Below, piece after piece: positions 8,630 to 16,902 of a stretch of 38,340 bases of DNA. Source of the stretch: Bacteroidales bacterium SW299 (GTDB lineage Bacteria > Bacteroidota > Bacteroidia > Bacteroidales > Bacteroidaceae); NCBI GenBank assembly GCA_019550975.1, contig SDWH01000028.1, positions 1-38,340 of the forward strand, in the 5' to 3' direction. The first letter of the stretch is position 1. The number at the start of each line of letters is the position of its first letter. Made by a program: the position numbers and the translations under genes. A model generated the notes under the pieces. The model saw nothing but the letters and a program-made list of their open reading frames with translations, did no database searches and was not told where the DNA came from.

Positions 8630-9247
8630 TTAGAAATTGTATGTCATGCCAACTGTCAGCGTGAGCGTTCCTTCTCCGCTTCTGCCGCCGGCCAGTCCGT
8701 CCAGCTTGTCGCCCACGATGCTCCCTTTGCCCTCAATGTTCAGGCAGAGATGCTCGTTCATGCGGAAGCTGTTGAGCAGTCCGATGGTCAGTGTCGGAAC
8801 GGCGTCCGCATTGTGGCGTGCCGCTCTTCTGGCCACACCTATACCCATGAACGGGATGGCGCTGTACAGGCGTTCTTCGTTCGCTCCGACAGCCAGCTCC
8901 GAGAGGTTCAGCATGGCGTCAACATGTGCGTGGCCGTAGTTCCACGATTCTTTCTTTCCGGACTTTGTGCCTCCCACTGCGTGCAGCGCATTGAGCTGCA
9001 GCCGCACTGCGATGGCGGGGGCTATCCATTTTCCTACGGCAATTTCGCCGCCGGCTCCGAAGCGTTCCCCGAAGCTGATCTGGCTGTCGTAGTCGCCCAC
9101 ATAGCCGTGTATTCCCACGCCTCCCATGAGAAACCATTTCTCATTTTTGGGGAAAGCGTCCCATTTTCCCTGTGCAAATGCCGCAGAGCCGGCAAAAAGC
9201 AGCAGCAGCATCAAACATATTGGCTTGAAAGTTCTTGTCGTTTTCAT
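8630..9247 (-). CDS. Small outer-membrane beta-barrel protein (205 residues)
   Basis: The signal peptide (...LLLLFAGSAAFAQ) is followed by an OmpA/OmpW-sized barrel of about eight strands: WFLMGGVGIHGYVGDYDSQ, AGGEIAVGKWIAPAIAVRLQL and a final TLTVGMTYNF. The early strands resemble units of the 589-residue barrel protein (GKWF/GKWI motifs), suggesting shared ancestry. The gene begins only 20 nt after the wcaJ-type gene, so envelope and polysaccharide-initiation genes appear to be in one transcript. The function is unknown. Confidence 0.65.
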   Translation of the reverse strand: MKTTRTFKPICLMLLLLFAGSAAFAQGKWDAFPKNEKWFLMGGVGIHGYVGDYDSQISFGERFGAGGEIAVGKWIAPAIAVRLQLNALHAVGGTKSGKKESWNYGHAHVDAMLNLSELAVGANEERLYSAIPFMGIGVARRAARHNADAVPTLTIGLLNSFRMNEHLCLNIEGKGSIVGDKLDGLAGGRSGEGTLTLTVGMTYNF

Positions 9248-9267
9248 TTTTTATGTATAAGTTTTGA

Positions 9268-10683
9268 TTAGTAAGCGTTCTTTTCCCCATGGATTGCGTT
9301 CGCAATCGTTCTGTAGATGATGAACAGGTCAAGGCCGAAACTCCAGTGCTCGATATACCAGATATCGCCGAGTATGCGTCCTTCCATGTCTTTCAGATCC
9401 TTGGTTTCGCCCCTGTAGCCCGTCACCTGGCTCCATCCTGTGATTCCCGGCTTCACAAAGTGGCGCACCATGTATTTGTTGATCAGTTTCGAATATTCTT
9501 CCGTGTGTTTCAGCATGTGCGGGCGCGGTCCCACCACGCTCATGTCGCCTTTCAGCACATTGATGAACTGCGGCAGCTCGTCGATGTTCGTTTTCCGCAT
9601 GATGTTTCCCCATTTTGTCTTTCTCGGGTCGTTCTTTGTGGCCTGCAGCGTGTCGGCCTGCGCGTTCACCTTCATGCTTCTGAACTTGTAGCAGTAGAAT
9701 TCCTCATCGTTGAGCCCGTTCCGTTTCTGCTTGAAGAAGATCGGTCCCGGCATGGTTATTTTCGTTACGATTGCCACGACGATGAAGATGATGGGGAAGA
9801 GCGTGCAGAGGAACAGCAGCGAGAACACGATGTCGAACGTCCGTTTCAGCACCTTGTTTCCGAAGCGGCTCAGCGGATCTCTCCGCAGGCTGAGGTAGGG
9901 CACGTTGCCTACCATGTTGAAGTACATGCGGTGGTGCAGGTAGTTGTATACGTTCGGCACGCTGTAGAAGTGAACCACGTGGTTTTCGCAGTAGTCGATG
10001 ATTGATTTTATCAGCTGTCCGTTCTTCGACGGGAGGCAGCAGTACAGGTAGTGCGTGTTTTCATTCTCTTTCAGGTAGTCGATCACATTTTCCGGAGTTC
10101 CCAGGTATTTGCAGTCCCGCGGGAAATCCTCGTTCGGTTCGAAGTCGAAATAACCCTGCACCCTGTATCCCGTATAGTCCTGGTCCGTCAGTTCGTGGTA
10201 GAGGTCCTGCATGTTCTGTGTGCTTCCCACCAGCACCACGTACCTCAGGTTTCCTCCCCGCTGCCTGTAGCTCTTGACGAACTTGCGGAGCGAGAGCCGG
10301 AACAGCGCCATGATTATGAAAAGGATGATCAGATAAGTGAAGTAGAAAAGCGACCATGCATCCAGGAACTTCCCCATGTGCAGAATCAGTCCCGCAAGGA
10401 TTCCGAATCCGACAATGTTCTTGAATACCTTCGTAATGATTTGGTAAGCATAAACTTTTCGCTTGTAGAGCACAACTCCCACCTGGATTGCGGCGATGAA
10501 ATAGCAGAGCACGATTATCAGCAGGCTCTGCAGCATCGGTGCATTCATTGTCTTGTTCCAGGGATTGTTTTCCGTCAGACAGCAGTAGAGATAATAGACC
10601 GCTCCTGCAACAACAGTTTCGCAGCATACAACAAACAGGTTTACCCACTGGTTGTAAGAATCATAGTTTTTTCTTTCCAGCAT
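9268..10683 (-). CDS. wcaJ: Undecaprenyl-phosphate hexose-1-phosphate transferase (WcaJ-type)
   Basis: 471 residues, the usual length for the large polyisoprenyl-phosphate hexose-1-phosphate transferases. It transfers a sugar-1-phosphate from a UDP-sugar to undecaprenyl phosphate in the inner membrane, starting the repeat unit. About four N-terminal membrane helices come first, then a CoA-binding/Rossmann-like region (YVVLVGSTQNMQDLY), then a fifth membrane helix. The catalytic Bac_transf domain follows (KRTFDIVFSLLFL, PGPIFFKQKRNGL, YKFRSM, DELPQFINVLKGDMSVVGPRPH, GITGWSQVTGYRGET). It is 171 nt from the upstream kinase gene, across a structured spacer. Glucose is the commonest substrate in this family, but the sugar cannot be read from sequence. 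Confidence 0.85.
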   Translation of the reverse strand: MLERKNYDSYNQWVNLFVVCCETVVAGAVYYLYCCLTENNPWNKTMNAPMLQSLLIIVLCYFIAAIQVGVVLYKRKVYAYQIITKVFKNIVGFGILAGLILHMGKFLDAWSLFYFTYLIILFIIMALFRLSLRKFVKSYRQRGGNLRYVVLVGSTQNMQDLYHELTDQDYTGYRVQGYFDFEPNEDFPRDCKYLGTPENVIDYLKENENTHYLYCCLPSKNGQLIKSIIDYCENHVVHFYSVPNVYNYLHHRMYFNMVGNVPYLSLRRDPLSRFGNKVLKRTFDIVFSLLFLCTLFPIIFIVVAIVTKITMPGPIFFKQKRNGLNDEEFYCYKFRSMKVNAQADTLQATKNDPRKTKWGNIMRKTNIDELPQFINVLKGDMSVVGPRPHMLKHTEEYSKLINKYMVRHFVKPGITGWSQVTGYRGETKDLKDMEGRILGDIWYIEHWSFGLDLFIIYRTIANAIHGEKNAY

Positions 10684-10760
10684 ATCTAAAAAACTCTCTT
10701 TTGTTTACCGGCGCAAATAAACGCTTTTTTTAATGAAAATGTTTAAAAATCGGAGTCCGA

Positions 10761-10850
10761 AAACGTATTTTTAATAATATTTACCACATGAGGTTTCAAT
10801 CCTGTGACAAAAAGCTTGTACAGGGAAGCCTGTGGTAAATACGTTTTTTT
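10761..10850. promoter_or_regulatory. Nested inverted repeats in the leader of the wcaJ-type gene
   Basis: Perfect 10-bp arms ATTTACCACA (10779-10788) and TGTGGTAAAT (10831-10840) enclose a second stem (CCTGTgACAA pairing with TTGTACAGG around AAAGC, 10801-10825). ACGTATTT/AAATACGT sequences further out extend the symmetry, and T-rich tracts lie on both sides. The element fills the 171-nt gap between the kinase stop and the wcaJ-type start. It could be a terminator, an attenuator or a structured leader; which one cannot be told by eye. Confidence 0.5.
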
Positions 10851-10854
10851 AAAA

Positions 10855-11535
10855 TTACAGGTTCAGAATCTCGCGGATTCGGAGTTGTATTTCATCAATG
10901 GAAGACAGGTTGCCTTCCTCATCCGTACAGCTCACTGCGCTGAAGTCCTTTTCTTCAGCCAGCAGCTTGCGGTACATCTCCAGTACATTTCTTTGAAAAG
11001 CCAGCGAACTTTCGTGTATGTCCTTCCGGCCGTTCAGATAGTCCCGGTCACTCCCCTCACGTTCCGATGTCAGCGAGCGTTCGATAAAGCTGAAAGGCAT
11101 GTCAAGAAAAAGTGTGCGGTCGGGGCGGGGCAGGGCGTTGTGTCCGAATTCATATGCCAGAATCCAGTCCTTCAGTTCCCTTTTCTTCTCCTCCGCCTTC
11201 AGTTTGGCGCACTGGAAAGCCACATTCGAATATACATACCGGTCGGCCAGCACGCAGTATCCTTTGTCCAGCCATTCCCGGATGATGCCTATATGTTCCA
11301 GGCGGTCGTTGGCGAAAAGCAGCGCCACCAGTTTGGGGTGCACCTCTTCCAGCGAGCCGAACTCCCCTCTGAGAAATTCAGCCGTCAGATTTCCGTATAC
11401 GCCCTGGTTGAGCATCGGAAAGTGGATGAAGCGGTGCGCCGTTCCGTCCGCCTCCAGCTTTTGCTGAAGCAGACGCACCTGTGTGGACTTTCCGCATCCG
11501 TCCAGTCCTTCTATGACAATAAATTTACCTTTCAT
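10855..11535 (-). CDS. tmk: Thymidylate kinase-like dNMP kinase
   Basis: 226 residues from the start chosen at 11535 (MKGKFIVIEGLDGCGKST). A longer in-frame extension to 11592 is rejected because the family begins just before the P-loop. The P-loop GLDGCGKST, the DRY motif in VLADRYVYSN and a lid-like region after RTLFLDMPFSFIERSL are visible. Thymidylate kinases convert dTMP to dTDP in the cytoplasm. Its place directly after fcl, in a locus with dTDP-rhamnose genes, hints at supplying dTTP for sugar activation, but it could be the housekeeping enzyme. The 122-nt spacer to fcl holds no clear promoter. Confidence 0.7.
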   Translation of the reverse strand: MKGKFIVIEGLDGCGKSTQVRLLQQKLEADGTAHRFIHFPMLNQGVYGNLTAEFLRGEFGSLEEVHPKLVALLFANDRLEHIGIIREWLDKGYCVLADRYVYSNVAFQCAKLKAEEKKRELKDWILAYEFGHNALPRPDRTLFLDMPFSFIERSLTSEREGSDRDYLNGRKDIHESSLAFQRNVLEMYRKLLAEEKDFSAVSCTDEEGNLSSIDEIQLRIREILNL

Positions 11536-11657
11536 TCTTTCGGATATGTTAGCAGATGAAGAGAGGGTGTCAAAGCAGCGGATGGCCGTCAAAAAGCAAG
11601 GTCATTCTTTTTTTGGCACCGCCTCTCCGTTTGTTCGCTTCACGCAGCGGCCTGCCG

Positions 11658-12755
11658 TCACGCGGTCTGGTGGTTGATGCAAATCCCCTTCAGGTACCAT
11701 TCGTACAGGCGGTGGATACCTTCGTCGATTTCAATCTTGTGGTGCCAGCCCAGGTTGTGCAGCTTCGTCACGTCGGTCAGCTTCCGCATGGTTCCGTCCG
11801 GTTTCGAAGCGTCCCAGCGCAGTTCGCCCTTGAAGTTGATTTCCTTCATGATCTTCTCTGCCACTTCCTTGATCGACAGCTCCTTGCCCGTGCCCACGTT
11901 GATGTGGCAGTTGCGGATTTCCTTGTCGCCTTCCTTGTAGGTATCCTTGAAGTCCACGTTCAGCAGCACGTGTACGCTTGCGTCAGCCATTTCTTCGCTC
12001 CACAGGAACTCGCGCAGCGGCTTTCCGGTTCCCCACAGGGTCACGGCTTCCGGCGTGATTCCGTATTTGGCCAGCTTGTCCAGAATTTCCTGTTCCGAGT
12101 TGCTTCCGTTTACGCCTTCCACCGGACGCAGGTTGATGTCCTTGCGCACAGCCTCCCAGTCGCCTTCGTTCAGGCATTTGGCCAGGTGGATCTTGCGTAT
12201 CATTGCCGGCAGCACATGGCTGTTTTCCAGATGGAAATTGTCGTTCGGCCCGTACAGGTTTGTCGGCATTACGGCGATGTAGTTTGTGCCGTACTGCAGG
12301 TTGAAGCTTTCGCACATCTTCAGTCCCGCTATTTTTGCGATTGCGTACGGCTCGTTCGTATATTCCAGCGGCGAAGTGAGCAGCACTTCCTCCTTCATCG
12401 GCTGCGGAGCCTCGCGCGGATAGATGCACGTGCTTCCCAGGAAGAGCAGCTTCTTCACTCCGTGGCGGAAGCTTTCTCCTATCACGTTCTGCTGGATCTG
12501 CAGGTTCTGATAGATGAAGTCTGCCCGGTATTGCAGGTTTGCCATGATGCCTCCCACATGCGCTGCGGCCAGCACCACCGCTTCCGGCTGTTCTTCATCA
12601 AAAAAATTCTTCACGGCAACCGGGTCCAGCAGGTCCAGTTCCTTGTGCGACCGTCCTACCAGATTCGTATATCCCCTTTGCTGCAGGTTGTTCCAGATGG
12701 CGGAACCCACCAGTCCGTGGTGTCCCGCCACAAATATTTTTGTAGATTTATCCAT
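11658..12755 (-). CDS. fcl: GDP-L-fucose synthase
   Basis: 365 residues. An NADPH-dependent epimerase/reductase turning GDP-4-keto-6-deoxy-mannose into GDP-L-fucose. The Rossmann motif GHHGLVGSAI is near the N-terminus, with the SDR catalytic pair in YAIAKIAGL and conserved segments LLFLGSTCIYP and MPTNLYGPNDNF. The family is usually about 310-320 residues; extra sequence lies around 180-235 (DWEAVRKDINLRPVEGVNG...), as in several Bacteroides homologues. It lies downstream of gmd across a 121-nt spacer with 9-bp repeats. Together with gmd it supplies GDP-fucose for the polysaccharide. Confidence 0.9.
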   Translation of the reverse strand: MDKSTKIFVAGHHGLVGSAIWNNLQQRGYTNLVGRSHKELDLLDPVAVKNFFDEEQPEAVVLAAAHVGGIMANLQYRADFIYQNLQIQQNVIGESFRHGVKKLLFLGSTCIYPREAPQPMKEEVLLTSPLEYTNEPYAIAKIAGLKMCESFNLQYGTNYIAVMPTNLYGPNDNFHLENSHVLPAMIRKIHLAKCLNEGDWEAVRKDINLRPVEGVNGSNSEQEILDKLAKYGITPEAVTLWGTGKPLREFLWSEEMADASVHVLLNVDFKDTYKEGDKEIRNCHINVGTGKELSIKEVAEKIMKEINFKGELRWDASKPDGTMRKLTDVTKLHNLGWHHKIEIDEGIHRLYEWYLKGICINHQTA

Positions 12756-12811
12756 TGATTTAAGTTTTTAAGTTTTTGAGTTTGTGAGTTGACAAGTTGA
12801 CGAGGTTTTGG

Positions 12812-12865
12812 TTAGCTTCTTTACCTTCTCCAACTCCTTTAACTTCTCTAACTTCTCTAACTCCT
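12812..12865. repeat. 9-bp tandem repeats between gmd and fcl
   Basis: Four good copies of the unit YTAACTYCT lie at 12830-12865, with two degenerate copies at 12812-12829. The same unit occurs 15 times between rfbC and rfbD (36431-36571) and six times before rfbA (38231-38284). On the transcribed strand each copy gives a purine-rich AGGAGTTAR-like sequence that resembles a ribosome-binding site. The number of copies differs at each place, as expected for a slippage-prone tandem repeat. Confidence 0.8.
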
Positions 12866-12876
12866 TTAAAAAAAAC

Positions 12877-13968
12877 TTACTTCACGATTCCCTTCTCCAG
12901 GTATTCGGCCAGGTTGGTGCGCACTTTCTCGCTTGCACGTTCTACGGCCACTTTTGCCATGTCGGCGTCCACCATGATCTTCACCAGTTCTTCAAAGCTT
13001 GTCTTTCCCGGATCCCATCCCAGTTCGGCTTTCGCCTTGGTCGGGTCACCCCAGAGATTCACCACGTCTGTCGGGCGGTAGAAGTCTTCCGACACTTCCA
13101 CAAGCACCTTGCCCGTAGCCTTGTCGTATCCCTTTTCTTCCAGTCCTTCGCCCTTGAACTCCAGTTCGATGCCTGCATACTTGAATGCCAGGTAGCAGAA
13201 CTCGCGTACCGAATGCTGCACGCCCGTAGCGATTACGAAATCTTCCGGAGTGTCATGCTGCAGAATCAGCCACATGCATTCCACGTAATCCTTTGCGTAT
13301 CCCCAGTCACGCAGCGACGAGAGGTTGCCCAGATAAAGCTTGTCCTGCTTTCCCTGCGCGATGCGTGCGGCTGCCAGCGTGATCTTTCTTGTCACGAAGG
13401 TTTCCCCGCGGCGTTCCGACTCGTGGTTGAACAGGATACCCGAGCAGCAGAACATGTTGTACGCTTCGCGGTATTCTTTCACAATCCAGTAGCCGTACAG
13501 TTTAGCCACAGCATACGGGCTGTACGGATGGAACGGTGTGTTTTCGTTCTGCGGAACTTCTTCCACCTTGCCGTAAAGCTCCGATGTGGAAGCCTGGTAG
13601 ATTCGGCATGAATCTGTCAGTCCGCACTGGCGCACAGCCTCCAGCACACGCAGCACGCCTGTAGCGTCTACGTCGGCTGTAAATTCCGGCGAGTCGAAGC
13701 TCACCTGCACGTGGCTTTGTGCTGCCAGGTTGTAGATTTCCGTCGGTTTCACTTTGTTTACTACCTGGATAATGCTCATCGAATCCCCCAGGTCCGCATA
13801 GTGCAGATGAAAATGCGGAGTGCCTTCCAGATGAGCGATGCGTTCACGATAGTCTACCGAAGAACGGCGGATTGTACCGTGCACTTCATATCCTTTCCCC
13901 AACAAAAATTCAGCCAGGAACGAACCGTCCTGTCCGGTGATTCCGGTGATCAATGCAACTTTTCTCAT
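12877..13968 (-). CDS. gmd: GDP-mannose 4,6-dehydratase
   Basis: 363 residues, full length. It converts GDP-D-mannose to GDP-4-keto-6-deoxy-D-mannose. The N-terminal Rossmann motif is [17 protein letters not shown]. The family hallmark [13 protein letters not shown], the substrate region [26 protein letters not shown], the catalytic [10 protein letters not shown] and the [17 protein letters not shown] segment are all intact. It is the first gene of a gmd-fcl pair and has its own promoter-like -7 box at 14012-14019. It is GC-richer than the glycosyltransferase block. Confidence 0.95.
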   Translation of the reverse strand: MRKVALITGITGQDGSFLAEFLLGKGYEVHGTIRRSSVDYRERIAHLEGTPHFHLHYADLGDSMSIIQVVNKVKPTEIYNLAAQSHVQVSFDSPEFTADVDATGVLRVLEAVRQCGLTDSCRIYQASTSELYGKVEEVPQNENTPFHPYSPYAVAKLYGYWIVKEYREAYNMFCCSGILFNHESERRGETFVTRKITLAAARIAQGKQDKLYLGNLSSLRDWGYAKDYVECMWLILQHDTPEDFVIATGVQHSVREFCYLAFKYAGIELEFKGEGLEEKGYDKATGKVLVEVSEDFYRPTDVVNLWGDPTKAKAELGWDPGKTSFEELVKIMVDADMAKVAVERASEKVRTNLAEYLEKGIVK

Positions 13969-14011
13969 GTGTAAATTAGTTATGTAAAAAACTTGAAATC
14001 CAAATTTTGTG

Positions 14012-14052
14012 CAAATATATTGATTTTAGCCCAATCAATGTATATAATCAAT
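14012..14052 (-). promoter_or_regulatory. gmd promoter with overlapping ATTGATT repeats
   Basis: On the minus strand TATATTTG (14012-14019) matches the Bacteroidetes TAnnTTTG -7 box; no clean TTTG lies 19-23 nt upstream. A 7-bp inverted repeat ATTGATT (14019-14025) and AATCAAT (14033-14039), plus a third AATCAAT at 14046-14052, covers the region just upstream of the -7 box. This looks like an operator or activator site controlling gmd and fcl. The -7 match is direct; regulation is inferred. Confidence 0.5.
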
Positions 14053-14067
14053 GTTTTTTTAGGCCGT

Positions 14068-14799
14068 TTATAGCCTTTTCATCATCAGCTTCCCCACATT
14101 CCACAGAAACAGCGTGTTTCCGATGATGTATCGTTTCCACATCCGTTTCGGCTCTTTCAGCAGCCGGTACAGCCATTCCAGGCTGTGTTTCTGCCACCAT
14201 TCCGGCGCCCTTTCCACCGTGCCGGCGAAGAAGTCGAACACGGCTCCGATGGTTCCCGTATGGCAGCGGATTTTCAGTTCGTCCCAGTGCGTGTAGGTCC
14301 ATTTCTCCTGCTTCGGTGCCGTCATGCCTATCCACAGCAGGTCCGGATCCGCCCTGTTTATGGCCTCGATGATGGCGCGGTTGTCCTCTTCGCTGAATTC
14401 CGGCTTGTAGGGTGGGGAATAGGTTTCCACCGTAATGTTCGGATACACCACTTTTGTCCGTTCCTTTATCAGTCCCAGCACCTTTTCGCTGCTGCCCATG
14501 AAGAAACATTTTCCCCCCTTCCTGTTCAGCCGCTCCATCTCCATGACAAACAAGTCCCATCCGGCGATGCGTTCTTTCGGCTGGCTTTTCGCTTTCAGCC
14601 ACCTGCATGCCATCACGATGCTTGCCCCGTCCGGAATCAGTGCATCTCCCCGTTGCAGCGCTTCCGCGAAAAGCTTGTCCTTCAGAGCTGTGTTATACGA
14701 ATGCGCGTTGATCGTGTTTATCAGCTTCTTCCCTTCCGGGATAGCCTCCAGCTCTCTTTTCGATTCGATAAGTCGTAACTCATTCAGTTTGATGTCCAT
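14068..14799 (-). CDS. WecG/TagA/CpsF family glycosyltransferase (GT26)
   Basis: 243 residues, the normal size for GT26. These peripheral membrane enzymes add the second sugar to a polyprenyl-diphosphate-linked sugar. Family features: INTINAHSYNTA, a catalytic-type aspartate in LIPDGASIVMA, GWDLFVMEMERL, CFFMGSS, the YSPPYKPEFSEEDN region and LLWIGMTAPKQEKW, followed by a basic C-terminal helix (EPKRMWKRYIIGN) for membrane association. It lies 16 nt after the cupin gene and just before the gmd promoter. It probably acts directly after the WcaJ-type enzyme. The donor sugar is unknown. Confidence 0.88.
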   Translation of the reverse strand: MDIKLNELRLIESKRELEAIPEGKKLINTINAHSYNTALKDKLFAEALQRGDALIPDGASIVMACRWLKAKSQPKERIAGWDLFVMEMERLNRKGGKCFFMGSSEKVLGLIKERTKVVYPNITVETYSPPYKPEFSEEDNRAIIEAINRADPDLLWIGMTAPKQEKWTYTHWDELKIRCHTGTIGAVFDFFAGTVERAPEWWQKHSLEWLYRLLKEPKRMWKRYIIGNTLFLWNVGKLMMKRL

Positions 14800-14815
14800 G
14801 TTTTATGATGTTAGA

Positions 14816-15148
14816 TTACATTTCCGTTGCGATTCCTATAGTCATCACTTCCACTTCCGATACAGCCTCCAGCGTATGGAACGTGCCTTTTCTGATCTGC
14901 ACGAAATCCCCCTCGTGACAGGCTGTCCGTTCCCCGTCGATTGTCAGTGCCGCTTCCCCGTGCAGGAAGAAAAAATACTCCTCCATTGTCGCATGGCTGT
15001 GTCCGTTTGCCGTTTCCCCCGCGTGCAGTGTTGTCACCGCAATCTGCGTTACAGCCGTTTCCGTTTCGCCGGCCGACAGCAGCACCCGCTTTTCGCCTAC
15101 CCCGTGCGAAGTGAGCCGGGGAAGTATGTCTTTCAGATGTTTGAGCAT
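14816..15148 (-). CDS. Single-domain cupin protein
   Basis: 110 residues forming one cupin beta-barrel. The metal-site-like motif GHSHATMEEYFFFLHGEAALTIDG and the second motif CHEGDFVQIRKGTFHTL are visible. In polysaccharide loci small cupins may act as sugar isomerases/epimerases or as accessory proteins; no specific class can be assigned. It follows the Toprim-like gene by 6 nt. Its first seven codons (MLKHLKD) lie in a 22-nt stretch that recurs exactly at 17000-17021, upstream of the ATPase/Toprim module. Confidence 0.75.
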   Translation of the reverse strand: MLKHLKDILPRLTSHGVGEKRVLLSAGETETAVTQIAVTTLHAGETANGHSHATMEEYFFFLHGEAALTIDGERTACHEGDFVQIRKGTFHTLEAVSEVEVMTIGIATEM

Positions 15149-15154
15149 AATCCG

Positions 15155-15796
15155 CTAAACTTGTATATCTTGATTTATAGAAGAAAGATTCTTCTTTAAG
15201 AAATCAATAAGATTAGATAATGCTTGAGCTTTTAAATTCCAGTGATTTTCGTTCTTGTAATCTCTTTTTGCCTCTTTTATCATTTCTTTCTCCGATCTGG
15301 ATGGACCCAACAGTGCTTCCAGATAGGCATAGATTCGAGTCTTCTTGGCAGGAAGCGTCAAAGTGCCTTTCCATGGCAGGCTGACGCCTTTTAATGACTC
15401 CTCGTATTTATTCCAACATTCCATGACAGGCTGGTTTACGGGATTGATGGTTTGCATCAGCAAATCTTCCAATTCTCCGCTGTTGGCATTGTCCGGAAGC
15501 AGAAAAAGCTCAAAATCTACTTTGCTTCGTCTTTTCCAGTCCAGCAGTTCGGTCCTGCGTCTTTCACAATTGCTGTCAGCATCGAATATTACGAGATTGA
15601 TTCCTCCGTCATCCGTTGTCCGCAGCATTTCATTGATGAACGTTTGTTCCTTGTTGGTGGCGGTCAAGTTTGTATAGCCGTCAGTCTTTATTATATTGTC
15701 AGAAGGTATATTTTGAGAGAAAACGGATTCTAAAAGTTGTTCGATGAACCGCTTGTCTGCAATCCCTTCCACGAAAATCCGGTATGTATCTTTCAT
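15155..15796 (-). CDS. Toprim-like DUF3226 family protein, partner of the ATPase
   Basis: 213 residues. The Toprim pattern is visible: a glutamate in YRIFVEGIADKRF (E10), then LVIFDADSN (D72, D74). The following ELFLLPDNANSGELEDLL segment fits DUF3226. Toprim domains in OLD-type nucleases cleave DNA using metal ions. Its start overlaps the ATPase stop by 4 nt, so the two form a translationally coupled pair, like an OLD nuclease split into two chains. The inferred role is the effector of an anti-phage module. It is not clearly the DUF4435 protein of PARIS. Target and activity are unproven. Confidence 0.7.
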   Translation of the reverse strand: MKDTYRIFVEGIADKRFIEQLLESVFSQNIPSDNIIKTDGYTNLTATNKEQTFINEMLRTTDDGGINLVIFDADSNCERRRTELLDWKRRSKVDFELFLLPDNANSGELEDLLMQTINPVNQPVMECWNKYEESLKGVSLPWKGTLTLPAKKTRIYAYLEALLGPSRSEKEMIKEAKRDYKNENHWNLKAQALSNLIDFLKKNLSSINQDIQV

Positions 15797-16848
15797 CTTC
15801 TGATTTCAATTTCGTTGTCAATGGCTTCTTTCAGTTCGTCATATCCATAGCTATAGACCTGAAATCCTTTGTTTTTTGTTTTCGCTACATTGTATACATG
15901 TGTCAGTTTCCGCAAACTATCTTCTTCCTGCATGGCATTTTTGAGCCCCATCAGGCAATCCAGATTATGTGTTGTAACGAACAGTTGTATGTCGTGCGTC
16001 AAAATGAACTTCAATATAGTTCTCCACATCAATTTGTGGGCGCTGTAATGCATTCCATTGTCTATTTCGTCAATGAATACGATATCATAGTCTTCGCAGG
16101 CAATAGTTGATATGATGTTTATCATCCGTCTTACTCCATCTCCTCCCATACTTATCGGCAGCAGCTCTTTCACATCTTTGATTTTCAAGTATAATCCATC
16201 AGGCAATGCCTCTATTGATTCGATTGAAGGGTCAAAATCATGCAGAGCATTGGTTACAAAATGCTTTCGGTTGTGTTTTACCAATGTGGAAAAATTGGCA
16301 GTGGCATTAGCGTCGTTTTTGTCGACAGGAATGAACAGCGCATTTAAAAGCTCTCTATATCCATTGTCCGTTTCCTGCCGGGTATTTCCGTCGTTTGCGA
16401 CAACTATTTTTGAATGATATGTAAAACCTTTTCCATTTTCCTCTTGACCGAATTCAAAATTCAGTTGGCTGATTATGGCCTGGTTCGCTGAATTGCTGGA
16501 TGACATGTCCGTTTCATTGCGTGATGTAACGGGAGCAAATGTTATTTTTCTTGTTTTCCCGTCTGTCATGAAGCCTTTTAAGAGCGGCTTGTTGCTGAAG
16601 TCCACATTATGAAACAGATACCTGGAACTGTCTATGTTATTGTTAAGCAATGCCGTTCTGAGATAATTTATGCGATTGGATATAAAAGGATTTGACATGC
16701 CACTTAGCATAAATGCGGCTTCCAGTATGGATGTTTTTCCCACATTATTTGCCCCTACAAAAATATTGATTCTTTGGAGCTTCTTGATGGTGAGCGAGTC
16801 AAACCCTCTGAAATTTGTAATTGTTATTTCTTTGAAGTGGCTGTTCAT
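15793..16848 (-). CDS. OLD/AAA15-type ABC ATPase
   Basis: 351 residues from the start chosen at 16848 (MNSHFKEITITNFRGF). The ATG at 16875 is rejected because it lies inside the promoter -7 box. Motifs: Walker A GANNVGKTS, a signature-like MGGDGVRRM, Walker B YDIVFIDEIDNGMH and a switch histidine in LFVTTHNLD. There is no fused Toprim domain; that function is in the next gene, which overlaps by 4 nt. Such ATPases serve as sensors or motors in OLD-, Gabija- and PARIS-like defence. The setting inside a capsule locus with a private promoter supports a self-contained cassette. Confidence 0.8.
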   Translation of the reverse strand: MNSHFKEITITNFRGFDSLTIKKLQRINIFVGANNVGKTSILEAAFMLSGMSNPFISNRINYLRTALLNNNIDSSRYLFHNVDFSNKPLLKGFMTDGKTRKITFAPVTSRNETDMSSSNSANQAIISQLNFEFGQEENGKGFTYHSKIVVANDGNTRQETDNGYRELLNALFIPVDKNDANATANFSTLVKHNRKHFVTNALHDFDPSIESIEALPDGLYLKIKDVKELLPISMGGDGVRRMINIISTIACEDYDIVFIDEIDNGMHYSAHKLMWRTILKFILTHDIQLFVTTHNLDCLMGLKNAMQEEDSLRKLTHVYNVAKTKNKGFQVYSYGYDELKEAIDNEIEIRR

Positions 16849-16872
16849 TTCTTTGGATATTGTTGTGTAGGG

Positions 16873-16902
16873 CAAAAGTAATTAAATGTATGGAGTTTTC
16901 AA
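16873..16902 (-). promoter_or_regulatory. Bacteroidetes-type promoter of the ATPase/Toprim module
   Basis: On the minus strand TTG (16900-16902) is followed after 19 nt by TACTTTTG (16873-16880), a good match to the TTTG/TAnnTTTG consensus. Transcription would start near 16868, some 20 nt before the ATG at 16848. This decides the start codon of the ATPase and shows that the module can be expressed apart from the capsule transcript. Confidence 0.65.

Noticed and set aside
11556..13611. Long plus-strand ORFs opposite gmd and fcl
   Set aside because: They are antisense frames opened by the biased codon use of strong, complete gmd and fcl genes; no domain or plausible start is seen.
15155..16848. 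Calling the ATPase/Toprim pair a PARIS system
   Set aside because: PARIS uses a DUF4435 Toprim protein. The motif FLLPDNANSGELEDLL fits DUF3226 better, so only an OLD/PARIS-like plan is claimed.
16848..16875. Upstream ATG for the OLD-type ATPase
   Set aside because: The codon lies in the -7 promoter box and would be upstream of the transcript start.
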